A DNA stretch of 64,000 bases, taken from positions 307,940 through 371,939 of the forward strand of contig NZ_DGLI01000044.1 in the NCBI RefSeq assembly GCF_002387895.1, given 5' to 3'. This document shows positions 1 through 8,817 of this stretch, piece by piece; positions within the stretch are counted from its first letter, which is position 1, and each line of letters begins with the position of its first letter. Position numbers and translations under genes: made by a program. The notes under the pieces were generated by a model that had not been told where the DNA came from, did no database searches, and saw only the letters and a list, made by a program, of their open reading frames with translations. The DNA is from Clostridium sp. UBA4548 (GTDB taxonomy: Bacteria; Bacillota; Clostridia; Clostridiales; Clostridiaceae).

Positions 1-3
1 CCG

Positions 4-11
4 CCTCCTTT
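4..11 (-). promoter_or_regulatory. Ribosome binding site of a gene off the left edge
   Basis: On the minus strand the sequence reads AAAGGAGG, a full Shine-Dalgarno match, and its start codon would lie just outside the window. Positions 12-318 upstream of it hold no convincing gene; a 61-codon minus ORF there has no RBS and an unconvincing protein. Confidence 0.55.
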
Positions 12-318
12 ATAACCTTTAATTATCTTTCCCTAATAAAAAACTTTTCAATAACAGCTTACACTATGACGCAACGTAAAGGTCAAATAAATTATTATTA
101 TTTATTGTAAAATGTAAAAGTAACTTCTTGATTGCACTACTTAATTCGTGTTTAGCGATTTTAGTCTTGCAAGTGCTTAAGTCGTAATTTCTTAGGATTC
201 TTATATTTTCTTTTCTACGGTTTATGGACTGCACTCTTGCCATAAACAATTGACTCCAGTTATGAAACCCTTAGCTAACTTTCATTACCAGATTATTATA
301 CATGCTAGGCGCACAAAA

Positions 319-354
319 ACAGCTCCACTGACAACTATTGTCAATGAAGCTGTT
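319..354 (-). terminator. Intrinsic terminator of the ABC exporter operon
   Basis: A 17-bp imperfect stem (AACAGCT...AGCTGTT arms at 319-335 and 338-354) is followed on the minus strand by a short T-run. It sits 15 bp beyond the permease stop codon, so it ends the two-gene operon that starts at 2888. Confidence 0.75.
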
Positions 355-369
355 AATTTTCTTGAGCCA

Positions 370-1983
370 CTAAGCACCCTCAACCATATCTCGTTTTACA
401 TATCCAATATAACCAAGTACTATTAAAATAATACTAATCACTGTTATAGTAGCAAAGGTTGCCCCATCAAATTTTTCTACTGGCATATGTGGAATCCAGC
501 TTTGAATAGCTGTTTTTGAAAACCAATCTGGTAAGTCTAAAATTCCCCCAAAGTAGTTTAGTGCAAAAGAATAGCCAAGATATACATATACAAGCTTACC
601 TAGTTTTGGTGCAAAGCCCAAAGCCAAGGTAGCAAGCCCTACAAAGAACAATACAGATGGAAGAAAGTTATAGCCTGCTGCAATAAAGTCCCCTATACTC
701 ATCACTGAACTGTCTCCCATTGCAGAAATTGCTGTACCACCAAGTCCTACTGAAGCCAGTAAAATTCCTACTACTCCAGCAATGATTGCAATTATAACGC
801 TAGTAAAATATAGCTGAGTTCGAGTGACTTTTGTTGAATAAAGCTGGCTCAAATGTAATCTCGACTCTTCTGAAAAAAGCTTATTAACTATAGCAATTGG
901 TAAAATAGAAACTAATCCAATCATTACCATCATAATAGTTCCAGTAAAGGATTCTTCCAGTGAAACCCCTGCTAGCATAAACATTTTGCTTACCATTTCA
1001 TTTCCCTCAATAAAAGTCTGCATATCTCCATAAATAGATCCATAGGCTGCCCCCATGATTACGAAAGCAACTGACCAGGAAATTATTACACCTTTATTAA
1101 GCTTCATAAACAAACCAGGTATGGATAGTAATGACTTTTTCGCTGTTGCACGTCCTTCTCTTTCAGGTAAATAACCTGCTCCCATATCGCGGCCACCTTC
1201 AAGAGCAAAAGCCATAACCACAACAAGTATACAAAAAACTATAGCGTAAATTAGCGGATACCAGTTGTTTTTAGTAAAGGGATAAGTTAGATAAGTCCAC
1301 CCCATTGGATTCAGCATTGATAAATTAACATTTGACACATCTGTACCAGCACGAACAATGTAGAGCAAACCTACAATTCCAAGAGATGAACCAGTTGCAC
1401 CAGATGATGTTGGCATAACTTGTGCCATAACTAATGCAATGGAAGCTCCAAGAATTCCTGCTATTCCTATTGATGCACCAAACAAAAATGATCCTTCAGT
1501 GGAAATTGTAGCTGCACTAAAGCTAGTCATAACCACACCAATAGAAAGAGCTAACAAAATATTGATAATAACTATTTCCATCATCACAGCAAGAGAATTA
1601 GCTTGACGTCCTACTTGGAAGGAACGCACTAGTTCAGTAAGCCCATGGTCTTCTTCCTTACGAGTATGACTAACAACATGGAGCGCTGCCATAATCATGG
1701 CAAACAAACCACAAAATAACAACATTTCATTGGCATACATTGCACCCAAAGTATAGTCTGCTGCCTTATCTATTGGTGTGGGACCAACCATTGAAATCAT
1801 GGCAGGGTTTTGCATGGTTTCATACATTCCTATCAAGCCTTGTCCCTTCCCAATTTCCTCAAAAGCTGGAACATAAGCACCTGCAAATAAGCCTAACCCT
1901 AGAATCCAGATGATATTTTTTTTCCAATCACGTTTAAGATATTGCACAAATAGTACATTCCAACGTGCAAATTTTTCTTTCAT
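370..1983 (-). CDS. ABC-2 type exporter permease (tetronasin-resistance-like)
   Basis: A 537-residue polytopic membrane protein with about 12 hydrophobic segments arranged as two similar halves (roughly 20-260 and 295-530), each starting with an amphipathic stretch and a first helix. This size and duplicated layout fit the ABC-2 exporter permeases annotated as tetronasin or polyketide antibiotic exporters. It lies 23 bp downstream of its ATPase (2007-2888), so both are one transcript, with the TetR gene at 3222 divergent. The substrate cannot be read from the sequence; drug or lipid-like compound export under TetR control is inference. Confidence 0.82.
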   Translation of the reverse strand: MKEKFARWNVLFVQYLKRDWKKNIIWILGLGLFAGAYVPAFEEIGKGQGLIGMYETMQNPAMISMVGPTPIDKAADYTLGAMYANEMLLFCGLFAMIMAALHVVSHTRKEEDHGLTELVRSFQVGRQANSLAVMMEIVIINILLALSIGVVMTSFSAATISTEGSFLFGASIGIAGILGASIALVMAQVMPTSSGATGSSLGIVGLLYIVRAGTDVSNVNLSMLNPMGWTYLTYPFTKNNWYPLIYAIVFCILVVVMAFALEGGRDMGAGYLPEREGRATAKKSLLSIPGLFMKLNKGVIISWSVAFVIMGAAYGSIYGDMQTFIEGNEMVSKMFMLAGVSLEESFTGTIMMVMIGLVSILPIAIVNKLFSEESRLHLSQLYSTKVTRTQLYFTSVIIAIIAGVVGILLASVGLGGTAISAMGDSSVMSIGDFIAAGYNFLPSVLFFVGLATLALGFAPKLGKLVYVYLGYSFALNYFGGILDLPDWFSKTAIQSWIPHMPVEKFDGATFATITVISIILIVLGYIGYVKRDMVEGA

Positions 1984-2006
1984 AATAAATTCCCCCCTTC
2001 CAGCTC

Positions 2007-2888
2007 TTAGACTTCATAATGTCGCATGAACAAGTCTTCAAGGGTTGGTGGCACAGATTCAAACTTCTTAACACCTAATTTTACAGCTTCGGATAATATA
2101 TCATTGATAAATTCATTATCTGCTGAGAAGGTAGCTTCCTTGTCCTTATGCTTAAAATCATGAACACCCTTAACAGCTGCTATCTTAGCCACATCACCTT
2201 CTGTTTCTATAGTTACTGTAGAACGAGTTAAATGACGTAATTCATTTAATGTGCCAGTTTCAACAACCTTACCCTGACGAATAATAACCACCTTATCTGC
2301 TAAACGTTCAACTTCACTTAATATATGGGAGGACAGTAAAATTGCTTTCCCTGCCTTCTTAATCTTTTCAACTTCCTCTTGAAACACTGCTTCCATCAAA
2401 GGATCAAGTCCAGAAGTGGGCTCATCGAAAATATATAAATCTGACTCAACTGACAATGCTGCAATCAAGCCAACTTTTTGACGATTTCCTTTTGAATAGC
2501 CTTTTGCCTTCTTTTTAGGATCTAGTTCAAAACGCTTAATTAAATAGTCACGCTTATCCTTATCTCCACCACCATGTAATTTAATAAATAAATCAATAAT
2601 TTCACCACCAGTTAAACTGCTCCAAAGAGCCACATCCCCGGGAACATAAGAAATTCGCTTATGAATCTCAAGGCTATCCTTCCAAACATCTTTATCAAAA
2701 ATTTTAACTTCCCCAGCATCTCTCTTGATAATTCCCAGCAAAGTACGAATGGTTGTTGATTTACCTGCGCCATTTGGCCCAATAAAGCCAACAACTTCTC
2801 CAGCCTTTACTGTGAATGTCACATCATGCAATGCTTTAAATTTACCGAATTTTTTTTGCAATCCTTGGACTTTTACGATTTCTTGCAT
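2007..2888 (-). CDS. ABC transporter ATP-binding protein
   Basis: A 293-residue nucleotide-binding subunit. Walker A is GPNGAGKST near residue 38, the signature is the degenerate YSKGNRQKV near 134, Walker B plus catalytic Glu is LYIFDEPTSGLD near 151, and the H-loop is SSHIL near 188. The last 90 residues form the C-terminal extension usual in drug-export ATPases. An AAGGAGAT ribosome binding site precedes the ATG. It pairs with the permease immediately downstream and would energise export. Confidence 0.9.
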   Translation of the reverse strand: MQEIVKVQGLQKKFGKFKALHDVTFTVKAGEVVGFIGPNGAGKSTTIRTLLGIIKRDAGEVKIFDKDVWKDSLEIHKRISYVPGDVALWSSLTGGEIIDLFIKLHGGGDKDKRDYLIKRFELDPKKKAKGYSKGNRQKVGLIAALSVESDLYIFDEPTSGLDPLMEAVFQEEVEKIKKAGKAILLSSHILSEVERLADKVVIIRQGKVVETGTLNELRHLTRSTVTIETEGDVAKIAAVKGVHDFKHKDKEATFSADNEFINDILSEAVKLGVKKFESVPPTLEDLFMRHYEV

Positions 2889-3221
2889 AATACAAATCTC
2901 CTTATTAAAATATTTTGAAATAGTTTTATAAGGTGCTTTCTAATTTAAAACAGCGTTTATATTTTAAATGAATTTATTTGAACTTCAATATACGTTTTAG
3001 TTCATATTATCTTATTTGCAAGCATATTTTAAACTAAAATTCACTTATTAATTCGATTATATTCCTTTTTTATCCCATAGTCAACAAGTAAAATGGTATT
3101 TAAAACTATATATATGCTTGATGATTCATAACTTTTACTATATAATAAAAAAAAGTATAATTATGAACTAAATCTTCTTATAAATATTTTAATCATCATA
3201 TATAGAGAGTAGGAATAATTA
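2889..3221. promoter_or_regulatory. Divergent promoter region of ABC operon and TetR gene
   Basis: This 333-bp AT-rich spacer separates the exporter operon (minus) from the TetR gene (plus). A divided inverted repeat, TTTGAAC at about 2978 and GTTCA near 3000, is a weak candidate operator. No clear 16-18 bp perfect palindrome typical of TetR sites was found by eye. Confidence 0.4.
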
Positions 3222-3818
3222 ATGAATGGTTATGAAAAACGGACACAAGAGAAGAAAAATCAAGTTTTAGAAGCAACTTTTTATTTGATGAATACAGCTA
3301 CAGGCATAGAAAACTTAACAATGGATGACATTGCTAAGAATGCAAATGTTGGTAAAACATCCATCTTTAAATATTTTGGTAGTAAAGAAAACCTTATCAA
3401 GGAGGTTTTTGAGTTCTTTTTAAATAAAATAAGGGAAACAGCTCTAGAAATAATGGCAGAAAATAAACCTTTTGAAGAAACCCTTATTGCCATGAGCCAG
3501 AATAAAATCAATTACTTAGAAAAAATCAATAAGCAATTTTATTTGGATCTAATGGATTTTGCTACCAAGAAGGGTGATGATGGTTTATCCATCATGATGC
3601 AGCAATACATCAAGGAAAGCTACAATATCATGTTGGATTTATTCCATCGCGGTCGTAAAGAAGGAAAGGTTGATTTGAAATATTCTGACGAATTTCTTTT
3701 AGTTTATTTTCAAGCTCTTGTTGAAGGGATTTCCAGCCCACATATCTACCGAAAAATTCTTCCTTATACAGCCCAATGGACAGAACTGCTGGTTAAAGGT
3801 ATTGCACCAAATAAATAA
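3222..3818 (+). CDS. TetR/AcrR family transcriptional regulator
   Basis: A 198-residue protein. The N-terminal helix-turn-helix spans about residues 12-55, with the family pattern LTMDDIAKNANVGKTSIFKY; an all-helical ligand-binding and dimerisation domain follows. The distance from RBS-like AGAGTAGG to the ATG is normal. Being divergent from the ABC exporter it is probably the local repressor of that operon and of itself, which is the usual arrangement in this family. The ligand is unknown. Confidence 0.88.
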   Translation: MNGYEKRTQEKKNQVLEATFYLMNTATGIENLTMDDIAKNANVGKTSIFKYFGSKENLIKEVFEFFLNKIRETALEIMAENKPFEETLIAMSQNKINYLEKINKQFYLDLMDFATKKGDDGLSIMMQQYIKESYNIMLDLFHRGRKEGKVDLKYSDEFLLVYFQALVEGISSPHIYRKILPYTAQWTELLVKGIAPNK

Positions 3819-3826
3819 ATTCAATG

Positions 3827-3860
3827 AAACTCACCTTAGGTCATTGATAAAGATGAGTTT
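3827..3860 (+). terminator. Terminator after TetR gene
   Basis: AAACTCA and TGAGTTT arms enclose a 20-nt loop and are followed by TATT. A competing stem TCAATGA/TCATTGA overlaps the left arm, so folding may alternate. Confidence 0.45.
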
Positions 3861-3972
3861 TATTAAGGAGTATATAACTTAAGCATTCTCCCAGTTCTTT
3901 GTTTACGAAGCATTAATAACGTTTTAGTTTCAATATAAAAGCATAAAAATCACACTAAATTAAAATGTAAAA

Positions 3973-4004
3973 AACACCACTACTTTCAAATAAGTAGTGG
4001 TGTT
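3973..4004 (-). terminator. Strong hairpin terminator
   Basis: A perfect 13-bp stem (AACACCACTACTT with its complement) and a 6-nt loop is followed on the minus strand by TTTTTTACA. It directly follows the coding remnant at 4027-4086 and may also serve DUF4256 read-through. Confidence 0.75.
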
Positions 4005-4026
4005 ACATATTTTTTGCTAATGTTAA

Positions 4027-4086
4027 TTATTGAGGCTGAATTACAAAATCAACCTTTTCATTTGCATAAGAGGTTCCATAAACCTT
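4027..4086 (-). pseudogene. Short 3' remnant of an unidentified gene
   Basis: The minus strand reads a coding-like tail of 19 residues ending VDFVIQPQ and a TAA stop, placed 22 bp before a strong terminator on the same strand. The rest of the gene is missing; the DNA up to 4158 is out of frame. It could be chance, but the placement against the terminator argues for a deleted gene. I do not recognise the family. Confidence 0.3.
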
Positions 4087-4158
4087 AGATTACTAAAAAG
4101 TAGTGAGGCTTCTTCAAATTGCAAATTAATGGGGTATCACCGTTCTTCACCTTCAGAA

Positions 4159-4695
4159 TTACACTCTAAGGGAGCCACGGAATCCCCTGGTTCCATAGTA
4201 AGACTCTGCACCATTATGATACACAAAAACATTACCATATCTAAAATCAGCAAAGATGGCACCGCCTAGGTTTCTGATCTCAGAGGGTGTTTTTAACCAG
4301 CTAGAGGTCTTCATATCAAAATTTCCAAGGCTTTGAAGTTCCCTATACTGTTCTTCTGTCAATAGTTCAATGCCCATAGCCGCTGCCATATCAATAGCGC
4401 TATTTTCAGGTTTGTGTTGTTTCCTTGACTCAAGTGCTTCTCTGTCGTAACAAACACTCCTACGACCTTTAGGACTTTCCACTGAGCAGTCATAAAAAAT
4501 ATATTCTCCTGTAGTTTCATCATACCCAACCACATCTGGCTCACCGCCAGTTCTCTCCATTTCACCAAGTACCAAAAGCTTTTCTGTATTAGCTTCCAAC
4601 TTTGCTTCCACTTTAGCCCATTCAAGGTCTTTATGACGATTCATGTTTCTTTCAAAACGCTCCTTTAGAACATTCAATATTTCACTATTTGACAT
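4159..4695 (-). CDS. DUF4256 domain protein
   Basis: A 178-residue soluble protein of the DUF4256 family, recognised from the segments GEMERTGGEPDVVGYD, YIFYDCSVESPKGRRS and the C-terminal YYGTRGFRGSLRV. The family is about this length, so the gene is complete. GGAGG lies 8 bp before the ATG. Function is unknown. It is monocistronic; the next gene upstream starts more than 2.8 kb away. Confidence 0.82.
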   Translation of the reverse strand: MSNSEILNVLKERFERNMNRHKDLEWAKVEAKLEANTEKLLVLGEMERTGGEPDVVGYDETTGEYIFYDCSVESPKGRRSVCYDREALESRKQHKPENSAIDMAAAMGIELLTEEQYRELQSLGNFDMKTSSWLKTPSEIRNLGGAIFADFRYGNVFVYHNGAESYYGTRGFRGSLRV

Positions 4696-4821
4696 AACTC
4701 ATTCCTCCATTTAATTTACTTTAAATTTGTAGTGAAGTTATTACTATAATAGGTAAATTGGCTAATTACTACATATGTTTTTTAGCGTGTAGCCCATATA
4801 AAAACTATTTTCACATTTTTA

Positions 4822-4856
4822 TTTGGTAAAAACTTTATTTGGTAAAAACTTTATTT
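4822..4856. repeat. Two-copy 16-bp tandem repeat
   Basis: TTTATTTGGTAAAAAC is present twice head to tail, followed by a partial third unit TTTATTTTA, in the spacer between the phosphotransferase and the DUF4256 gene. Probably a neutral slippage product. Confidence 0.6.
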
Positions 4857-4900
4857 TATCTAATCCTAGGATAAAATATTTATTTCTATTATATATCACA

Positions 4901-7516
4901 TTACAAGATTTCTACATACCCTTCTGTTCCATGAACACGAATTTGTTGTCCATCCTTTATTAGTTTCGTAGCATTTTCAACTCCCACAACTGCTGGTAAG
5001 CCATATTCTCTTGCAATAACTGCTCCATGGGTCATAAGTCCACCAACTTCAGTGACTAAGCCTTTTATGGAGACAAATAGTGGTGTCCAGCTAGGGTCAG
5101 TAAAGGAAGTTACTAAAATATCTCCCTGTTCTAGCTTAGCATCTTCCATGTTTAAAATTACACGTGCACGACCCTCTATAACTCCAGAGGAAACTGCTAG
5201 ACCTACCATTGTACCTGCTGGGAGATCTTCACGGTTATACTTACCAATAATTACTTCCCCCTCAGAGGTCATAACTCGTGGTGGAGTTAATTTTTCATAT
5301 AATTTGTGCGCTTCTTTTCTCTCACATATAATTTTATAATCCAGTTTGTTTGAGGCTACCACTTCACGAAGCTCTTCAAAAGTGAGATAGTATATATCTT
5401 CTTTTTCATGGATAACCTTAGCCTGAACTAGCTCTTCAGCTTCTTTTAGCAAAGCCTTTTTATATAGGAAGTAGCGATTAACCATGCCGTATTTTGGATA
5501 TTCACGATAACCAATGAAGTTTCTTATTAAATCAATTTTTTCCTTTGTTGCCTTAGCTTTTTCCTCACCATCAGGTAGCTCCTTCAATCTCTTTAGTAGC
5601 TCTTGTTCTTTTTTCAAAGCTTCCTGTCGTCCCTGTTGAAACTTTCTCTCACTAGCCTTAGGCTGAAAGTTTTTAATATTACTAAGAATCATAGGGATAA
5701 GTGTAGTTGGATTTTCACTAAAACGAGGTCTAGTAATATCAATTTCTCCACTGCAACGCATTCCATATTTCTTTAGATATTCATTAATAGCATCTTTTGC
5801 TTCCTGTCCACCCTGAAACATTACTATTTCCTCTAAAAAGTCATAATTCTTTAACTGCTCTAGATAATCAATTACTTCTGGATAAGGACGAATTGCATCT
5901 GCAACATCCATTAGGGCCAGGCCCATCTCAGAAGTAACGTTGTTTGGTACAGATTGAGAAAGAATATCCGCTACATTTTTCTCCCCTAACCACTGCTGGA
6001 TTTTCTCATTAATCCAGGCTGAAGCATTTATTGCAGCCATAAATACTGCTGAACTTTGTGGGTCAAATAAAATCCTCTTTAACTCCCCAATATCTTCTGA
6101 AATAAAATCAAATACCTCTGTTCCAGTCTTACTCTTAATATTTTGTTTTAACGCTTCAACAGAAGCTTCACATTTCTTAATCAAATCAGAAACTATGTTA
6201 GGATCACTATCCATCTGTGGCTCCTCTTTCCTAGGAGCTTCACTTTTATTATCCTTGTTTAAGTTCTGATGTTCCTTCTCCTCTGGTAAGACTTTTATGA
6301 AATCCCCTCGCTGCAAAAGGGTTGTGATTGCATCCTTTATAAGAGGGTCATGTTGTCCCATGCCCTTTAATAACATCTCTCTACTTTCAGGTGAAGCCAG
6401 CATTTGTGCCACATCAACGAAGAGTCTTCCTCCAGCTTTAAACCTCTTTCCAAAGGATATTAGTTGAAAAAAAGACATTCCCAGTGGTTTTAAAGGATCC
6501 GTCATCATTTGTTGATGTCCCACAGAAATATATACATGGTTTTCTTCATCCTCCACTTGAGGAACTGGGTATAAAGTAGTGATTGGACGGCTTTGTACAA
6601 GGTAAAATTTATCATCAGCGAGACACCATTCTATATCCTGAGGGGAGGTAAAATGATCTTCCAGGTTTCTACCCATGATCTCAAGGTCCAAAATTTGCTC
6701 ATCAGTTAAGGCTTGCTTATTCTGAAGTTTAGGTTCAATGTGTTGCTTCTCCGTCCCTCCATGTTGTAAAGGGTAAATAGCTAGCTTTTTAGTTGCTATA
6801 TTCTTGTGAATTATGTTACCTTCACGAACTTTATACATATCTGCATTTACAAGGCCAGAAACCAAAGCTTCACCAAGGCCATAGCTTGCATCAATAGATA
6901 AGACTTTTCTATTGCCTGTAACAGGATCAGCAGTAAACATAATACCTGAAACCTGTGGAAAAACCATTTTTTGAACCACCACAGATAAATATACTTTTCT
7001 ATGATCAAAGCCATTTTGTATGCGGTAAATTACAGCTCTATCTGTAAATAGGGATGCCCAGCATTTTTTTATATGGTTTAAAATTGCTTCTCTTCCCCTA
7101 AGGTTTAGATAGGTATCCTGCTGACCAGCAAAGGAAGCAGTTGGTAAATCCTCTGCAGTAGCACTTGAACGAACAGCGTATGCATTATTTTCTCCAAGGG
7201 TTAAAAAATGACTTAGAATTTCCTCAATAATATCTTTTTGGATAGTTACCTCTTCAATCCTTCTGCGTATTTCACTAGTAATTTCAGCGATTTTATCTAG
7301 CTCTTCCACCTTTAAAAGGGCTAACTCATTAAGCAATTCCTTAATAAGTGGTGTTTCCCCTATTATTCTTTTAAAGGCCTCAGTGGAAATACAAAAACCC
7401 TCTGGTACGGCAATTCCTTCAATCTTACATAGCTCTCCTAGATTGGCACCTTTTCCCCCAACCATGGAAATCTTTGATTTGTCGATTTTCTCAAAGCTAA
7501 GCACATATGAATTCAT
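4901..7516 (-). CDS. rph: Rifamycin-inactivating phosphotransferase / PEP synthase-like
   Basis: A 871-residue three-domain dikinase: N-terminal ATP-grasp domain (about 1-320; GGKGANLGEL, SSATAEDLPTASFAGQQDT), central rifampicin-binding-like domain (about 325-760) and C-terminal swivelling His domain with the phospho-carrier His in GGLMTHGAVIAREYG, 42 residues from the end. RPH enzymes transfer the ATP beta-phosphate to rifampicin. Their length and THGA-type His motif match better than true PEP synthase, which is about 790 residues with TCHA. Many relatives carry the label phosphoenolpyruvate synthase. The start at 7516 is preferred over the ATG at 7522 because GGAGG then lies 9 bp upstream. 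No regulatory neighbour. Confidence 0.8.
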   Translation of the reverse strand: MNSYVLSFEKIDKSKISMVGGKGANLGELCKIEGIAVPEGFCISTEAFKRIIGETPLIKELLNELALLKVEELDKIAEITSEIRRRIEEVTIQKDIIEEILSHFLTLGENNAYAVRSSATAEDLPTASFAGQQDTYLNLRGREAILNHIKKCWASLFTDRAVIYRIQNGFDHRKVYLSVVVQKMVFPQVSGIMFTADPVTGNRKVLSIDASYGLGEALVSGLVNADMYKVREGNIIHKNIATKKLAIYPLQHGGTEKQHIEPKLQNKQALTDEQILDLEIMGRNLEDHFTSPQDIEWCLADDKFYLVQSRPITTLYPVPQVEDEENHVYISVGHQQMMTDPLKPLGMSFFQLISFGKRFKAGGRLFVDVAQMLASPESREMLLKGMGQHDPLIKDAITTLLQRGDFIKVLPEEKEHQNLNKDNKSEAPRKEEPQMDSDPNIVSDLIKKCEASVEALKQNIKSKTGTEVFDFISEDIGELKRILFDPQSSAVFMAAINASAWINEKIQQWLGEKNVADILSQSVPNNVTSEMGLALMDVADAIRPYPEVIDYLEQLKNYDFLEEIVMFQGGQEAKDAINEYLKKYGMRCSGEIDITRPRFSENPTTLIPMILSNIKNFQPKASERKFQQGRQEALKKEQELLKRLKELPDGEEKAKATKEKIDLIRNFIGYREYPKYGMVNRYFLYKKALLKEAEELVQAKVIHEKEDIYYLTFEELREVVASNKLDYKIICERKEAHKLYEKLTPPRVMTSEGEVIIGKYNREDLPAGTMVGLAVSSGVIEGRARVILNMEDAKLEQGDILVTSFTDPSWTPLFVSIKGLVTEVGGLMTHGAVIAREYGLPAVVGVENATKLIKDGQQIRVHGTEGYVEIL

Positions 7517-7522
7517 AAACAT

Positions 7523-7887
7523 TCTCCTCCCTCTCTTTTAGGTCTAGGTGAAGCAATTATCTCTAATAACGTCTGTTCCTATAATACACACAATAATCCT
7601 AAATTATAAGTCTGTTATCTAAAAATTACATATGCTATAATGAAGAGGGGGAGAAGTTTCCCCCTTTGTTTTAAGATAAAAGCAATTTGTGTGACTTTAA
7701 TTTAAAATAACTCTCCTATGAAGTGATTCTTTTAAAGTTCCATAGACACTTTACTTAATTAACAATCTAGCTCCTATAAGATAATCATTTCATGTCTTTC
7801 AGTATCCAAACAAAAAAATAGAAGCAAGCCATTACTTAATTCAATATATATTTGGAACATAACATGCTGTAAAACAGGAGGATTTAT
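7523..7887. other. 365-bp spacer with an orphan hairpin
   Basis: The spacer separates the divergent phosphotransferase and lipoprotein genes. GGGGGAGAAGTTTCCCCC at about 7646-7663 forms a stable hairpin followed on the plus strand by TTTGTTTT, like a terminator, but no plus-strand gene precedes it. The rest shows nothing I can support. Confidence 0.4.
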
Positions 7888-8403
7888 ATGAAGAATAAAT
7901 TTAAAGTATTAGTACCTGTAATACTAACTGTATCATTAAGTTTAATAGGTTGTGGGAATAATTCTGATAAAATATCAAATCAGGATGGTAAAACTACTTC
8001 ACAAATTGAAACCTATGATTTGATAAAATACAAAGACTCTTATGTAGGTGATAATAGTTCAGTAGGAAATATAATAGCAAAGTTACCTGGTAATGAATAT
8101 AATGCAGGATTTAGTTTGCAAACTGATAAAGAGCCTTACGGAATAACTATTAACTATAAAGCAAAGGAAAGTTTGGGTGAAGATAGTTATAATAAATTTT
8201 GGAGTGATAAAAAAGTTACTGAGTTTTTAGAAAAAAATGCAGTAGTATTATTATCTCTTGTTCAAAATGCTGAGGTTATAGAATTTAATGTAGATAGCAT
8301 AGGTGAAGTAAATTATAAATATGATAGAAAAAGTTTAGAACAGAAATATGGTGGCAATTTAAAAGATTTATTTAAAAATGATAATTCATTTAAAAATTTT
8401 TAA
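7888..8403 (+). CDS. DUF4825-like lipoprotein
   Basis: A 171-residue protein with a lipoprotein signal: charged MKNKFK, a hydrophobic core and the lipobox LIGC at about residue 22. The mature part opens with a linker, then DLIKYKDSYVGDNSSVGNII and KEPYGITINY, which are features I associate with the DUF4825 family. It would be anchored on the outer face of the membrane. AGGAGG precedes the ATG. It is monocistronic, ended by the hairpin at 8437. Function unknown. Confidence 0.75.
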   Translation: MKNKFKVLVPVILTVSLSLIGCGNNSDKISNQDGKTTSQIETYDLIKYKDSYVGDNSSVGNIIAKLPGNEYNAGFSLQTDKEPYGITINYKAKESLGEDSYNKFWSDKKVTEFLEKNAVVLLSLVQNAEVIEFNVDSIGEVNYKYDRKSLEQKYGGNLKDLFKNDNSFKNF

Positions 8404-8817
8404 ATAATTAGTATTTCGCAGCCTATAAAATATATTAAGAGAAGTCAGATGACTTCTCTTATTCTTTGCTATATTATCTGAACTAATGCTAGTCACCCCG
8501 AGGAAATTTCGAAAAACCATAACTTAGCCCGTACTATTTCTTAAAGGTTTTATTAAAATATTGTTAGAACCTTAGTTTAAACCTAATCGAACAGTTGGAA
8601 ATGGATATATGCTCTGATTTTAAACTAATGATTAACAGAAAATGAATTTTGTAAACTTATCACTTAATATTTGAACATAAGTTTATATTTGTACTTTGCA
8701 ATTGAAATTTTTATTAACAATAATTTCAATTATGTGAATTTACAGTTATTTTGTGGTAAAGTATATTTATTCAATTATTTTGTATGAATTGCAATTTCTT
8801 AGGGGGGTTAAATATTA
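8404..8817. other. Spacer with terminator and promoter DNA
   Basis: Apart from the terminator at 8437-8460, this 414-bp spacer is AT-rich and holds no coding sequence I can support. The promoter of the subtilase-like lipoprotein must lie here. Confidence 0.4.
8437..8460 (+). terminator. Terminator of the DUF4825 lipoprotein gene
   Basis: Perfect 11-bp stem AAGAGAAGTCA/TGACTTCTCTT with a 2-nt loop, followed by ATTCTTT. Confidence 0.75.

Noticed and set aside
4901..7516. Annotation as classical phosphoenolpyruvate synthase
   Set aside because: Length and His-domain motif fit the rifamycin phosphotransferase branch better; kept only as an alternative.
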